A program made the translations under genes and the position numbers. This document shows, one piece after another, positions 61,700-64,000 of a stretch of 64,000 nt of DNA. The notes beneath the pieces were generated by a model that saw only the letters and a program-made list of their open reading frames with translations, was not told the DNA's origin and made no database searches. Numbering within the stretch: the stretch's first letter is position 1; each line of letters starts with the position of its first letter. Source of the DNA: Manis javanica (lineage: Eukaryota; Chordata; Mammalia; Pholidota; Manidae); the NCBI RefSeq assembly GCF_040802235.1, contig NC_133167.1, positions 102,162,001 through 102,226,000 of the forward strand. The letters run 5' to 3'.

Positions 61700-62590
61700 T
61701 ATGGGCGTTTAATGTGTGTATTCTGTGCTGGGCACTCTGTGATGGTAAGTACAATGCACATCCTCTGTTTTTGAGGAGTTTGCAGACTAATTGTGGAGAA
61801 GGTAGACATTAATGAAGTGAATAGGTGCTATTGAAGGTTGCACACCACCATGAAGTGGGGTGCAGGATGGGGGCCTGCCGAGGAGAGGGGCATCAGGGAA
61901 TACTTAGAGCAGCATTTTGAGGAGGAAGGAGGGGCCAGTCATGGCAAAGGCTGCCAAGGGATCTGAGAAGACTGAAGATTGTCCCTGGGGCTTAGCAACC
62001 TGGAGGTCATCGCTGACACTGCCAAGAGCAGCTCTGATGGGGTGGTACAGTGGAGGCACACGGAGCCAGTTGAAGGATAGAAGGTGGGGAGGTGGGCACA
62101 GCGTATGAAGACAGGTTTGAGATGTGAGTGGAGACAGTAGAACAGTAGGCGTGTGGCTGGAATGGGAGGCGGGGCTCGGAGGAAGGTCTTCAGTTGTTTG
62201 TACTGGGAGGTGAACCTGTTTTTTTGTTTGTTTTTGCAGCAGACATTTGTCTGCTGGTGGGAATGATCCAGTAGCAGGAGAGATTGATGAACCAAGGAAG
62301 GGCAAGGGGTTTGAGACCCACAAGGGGACTGTGTCCCACGCACACTGAGTAGTAGGAGGGACTCTGAGTGGGGCTGGATGACAGCTGACAACAAAGCTTG
62401 GCAGGTGGGGAATGTGATCACTTCCAGTCGTGCGGGAAAGGGTGGGCCAGGTTGTCATCCAAAGGAGGGGTGAGGGGCGTGAGCAGGCCCGGACCAGGGG
62501 CAAGGAAGAAAAGGTGGTACGTAGCGAGGGGAAAGGCATAAGGCAGAGATGCCCCGGAAAGGCACTCAGGGTCAGGGGCTCAGATCTCAT
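61700..62590 (-). mobile_element. L2 LINE reverse-transcriptase remnant, minus strand, in DCTD intron 3
   Basis: 61710-61820 is the inverted L2 tail ('attctgtgctgggcactctgtgatgg'). From about 61900 it jumps to an internal part. The minus frame at 61904-62590, 228 codons without a stop, contains AALGSVSDDLQVAKPQGQSS, which matches the L2/CR1 reverse-transcriptase stretch just before its catalytic domain. It is antisense to DCTD. The frame is long partly because it is stop-poor (Ser/Pro/Leu-rich), and no catalytic YxDD box is seen. Confidence 0.75.
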
Positions 62591-64000
62591 CTTGGAATCC
62601 CGAGTTGGGTCGGTGAGCCCCGTTTTCTCTGTGCTGAAACAGGATCAGTGGGTTTCTGAGACATGTCTTGCAGAGCTGCAATTAATGAGAACACACTCTG
62701 ACTCCTCTTTCAGTGCTCGGTGGTCACTGTGTGCCCTTTAAAAGCTGTTAACACAAGAGGGAAGTGAGGACTCGTCACAGTGTGTATTTGCATTACAAAG
62801 CTGTCAAACTGGTGACTAATGTCGTGTTTCTTTCCTACATTTTTGGCATCAAACATTGTCTTTCACTTGGGCAGTGGGAAGGGGGCTGGGATTCACTTAG
62901 CCATCGATGAAATGTAGCGTTTCCACATCCTCCTTTCCCTGACCTGATTGTATGCCCTTAACACATAGGGAGGCAATGTAATTAGAGTTCTGGGGGCTTT
63001 ATTATCAATAATAGAAACCCCACAGTCAGAACTCTCTTTAGCCCTAAGCACTACCACTGGGGCTAAGTGGCTCCCCTGGATGCCACGGGTTGCTGCCAGC
63101 AGCCTGAGCGCAGGTAGTGAGGAGGGTGCAGGGGAGGGGCCAGAGGAGCAGAGAGAAAAAGGCATGACTGGTGTTAGGCTGGCTGCGGGCGGGCTAGGGA
63201 GCGCCAGCGTTTACCAGGTCGGCCTCCTGTGCTGTGAGCATGCCGGTATCAGTTGGTGTAGCGGTTCTCAGGGCAGATCTTTTTCTCCCTGTTGCACAGG
63301 CCAGGAGCCTCTGCCTTGGTGAGGTGGGTAAGGTCATGGAACTAGCAGATGGGGGAGGCAGGGCCCAGTGGCCCAGGGCACATGGATGAAGCCCAGGGGA
63401 AGCCCAGAGGGTAGGATGGCTCTGGGGACTGTGCCACTGGCGTCTGGGCATCCTAGGAGTCACGCTGCACACAGACCCTGGAGGGTCTGGCTGCCCTTAG
63501 CTGAGCAGCCCATCTCCTCTTTCCCAGGCTGGCCAGGGTTCCTTTCTGCTGGTGATCCCTTCTAGCAGAGACCTCCTCTCTAGGCACAGGGTGGTAACAG
63601 GACAGACTCCACACATTTTCCAGGCATGGGGCTGGGTTCCTCTTCCACACTATCACTGTTATCTGTATTGATCACACACAAGCATAATAAATGGCTCACC
63701 GTGCCATAATAAGTGTCTCTTGTGTGTCCCTGAATGCCGGAAGGTAGTGGGACCCAGTTAGCTTTGCTTCTGAATAGAAAAGCCAGTAACTGCAGGGGAT
63801 GGGCCTGGAGTGGAGTGGCTGGGGCATGGTCAGGTGAGGTAGGAGAGCAGTCTGTCACCTGTCACCTGCTTTGGGACACCCTCTCCCATCTCAGTGAGGA
63901 CCAGCCATGTCTGTTTCTCAGAAAACAAGCCCAGTTCTGATGAGTGGTAACAACTTCATCTGCAGAACTCTTTCTGGTTCACAACGCTTTTAATGACCAT

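Larger units (their letters stand above)
52390..64000 (+). other. DCTD: DCTD gene, 5' part (promoter, exons 1-3, start of a long intron)
   Basis: Gene span visible here. Transcription should start inside the CpG island; I cannot fix the exact first base. The non-coding first exon probably ends at a GT donor in the island: candidates are the GTGAGC at 52601 and the weaker GTAGGC at 52493. The first intron then runs to the acceptor ending at 53869. Two coding exons follow, separated by a 371-base intron, and a long intron starts at 54491 and is still open at the window end. I looked for the next exon, which should begin by completing a Val codon and then encode the Cys-His-Ala-Glu zinc motif, and did not find it. 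The recognised protein identity is firm; the 5' end is inferred. Confidence 0.9.
54491..64000 (+). other. DCTD: DCTD intron 3, 5' part, running off the window
   Basis: Starts with GTAGGG and continues to the end of the window without a recognisable DCTD exon. It contains an L1 3' end on the minus strand (about 56870-57250) and an L2 remnant on the minus strand (about 61700-62590), described separately. In 54500-56860, 57255-61690 and 62595-64000 I see no gene, RNA gene or clear repeat. The AT-rich stretch 58080-60400 lacks recognisable repeats and is a fair place to look for conserved non-coding sequence. Confidence 0.85.

Noticed and set aside
1..64000. tRNA, U6, 5S, 7SK and Y RNA genes, and CRISPR arrays
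   Set aside because: I looked for their characteristic start, box and repeat sequences on both strands by eye and saw none. CRISPR is not expected in a mammalian genome.

Overview
The window reads as chromosomal DNA of a placental mammal. It has low coding density, one gene with exact GT-AG spliced coding exons, a CpG-island promoter, and many old interspersed repeats (L1, L2, MIR, MaLR and ERV-type LTRs). I saw no recognisable young lineage-specific SINE. The L1 3' ends resemble those common in laurasiatherians, but I cannot name the species.

Layout. From 1 to about 42 kb I find no gene. This stretch is an intergenic repeat field: L1 pieces at 3.0-3.9, 7.4-12.4, 19.0-19.5, 28.0-28.5, 31.9-32.9 and 39.7-40.1 kb; L2 pieces at 16.5-17.2, 22.7-23.0, 36.0-36.2 and 37.5-38.6 kb; scattered MIRs; MaLR/LTR pieces at 12.4, 33.5-33.9 and 40.1-40.5 kb; and local duplications. 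A near-consensus RE1/NRSE (REST) site lies at 36.44 kb. Between 42.9 and 49.2 kb the minus strand carries a series of exon-like blocks with splice sites. Their reading phases join across five successive junctions, and the implied protein is helical. Three of the seven blocks need a one-base correction to stay open. I read this as an unrecognised, probably decayed gene (or one damaged by assembly indels), pointing away from the next gene.

At 52.0-53.2 kb a strong, TATA-less CpG island marks the promoter of DCTD (deoxycytidylate deaminase, plus strand). Coding exons at 53876-53983 and 54355-54490 give residues 1-81 plus one base of the next codon. The rest of the window (54491-64000) is DCTD intron sequence holding an L1 3' end, an L2 reverse-transcriptase remnant and otherwise unremarkable DNA. 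The zinc-binding catalytic half of DCTD lies beyond the right edge.

DCTD turns dCMP into dUMP, the substrate of thymidylate synthase. No other gene here can be tied to that pathway. Most short open frames in the window are chance frames in non-coding DNA.
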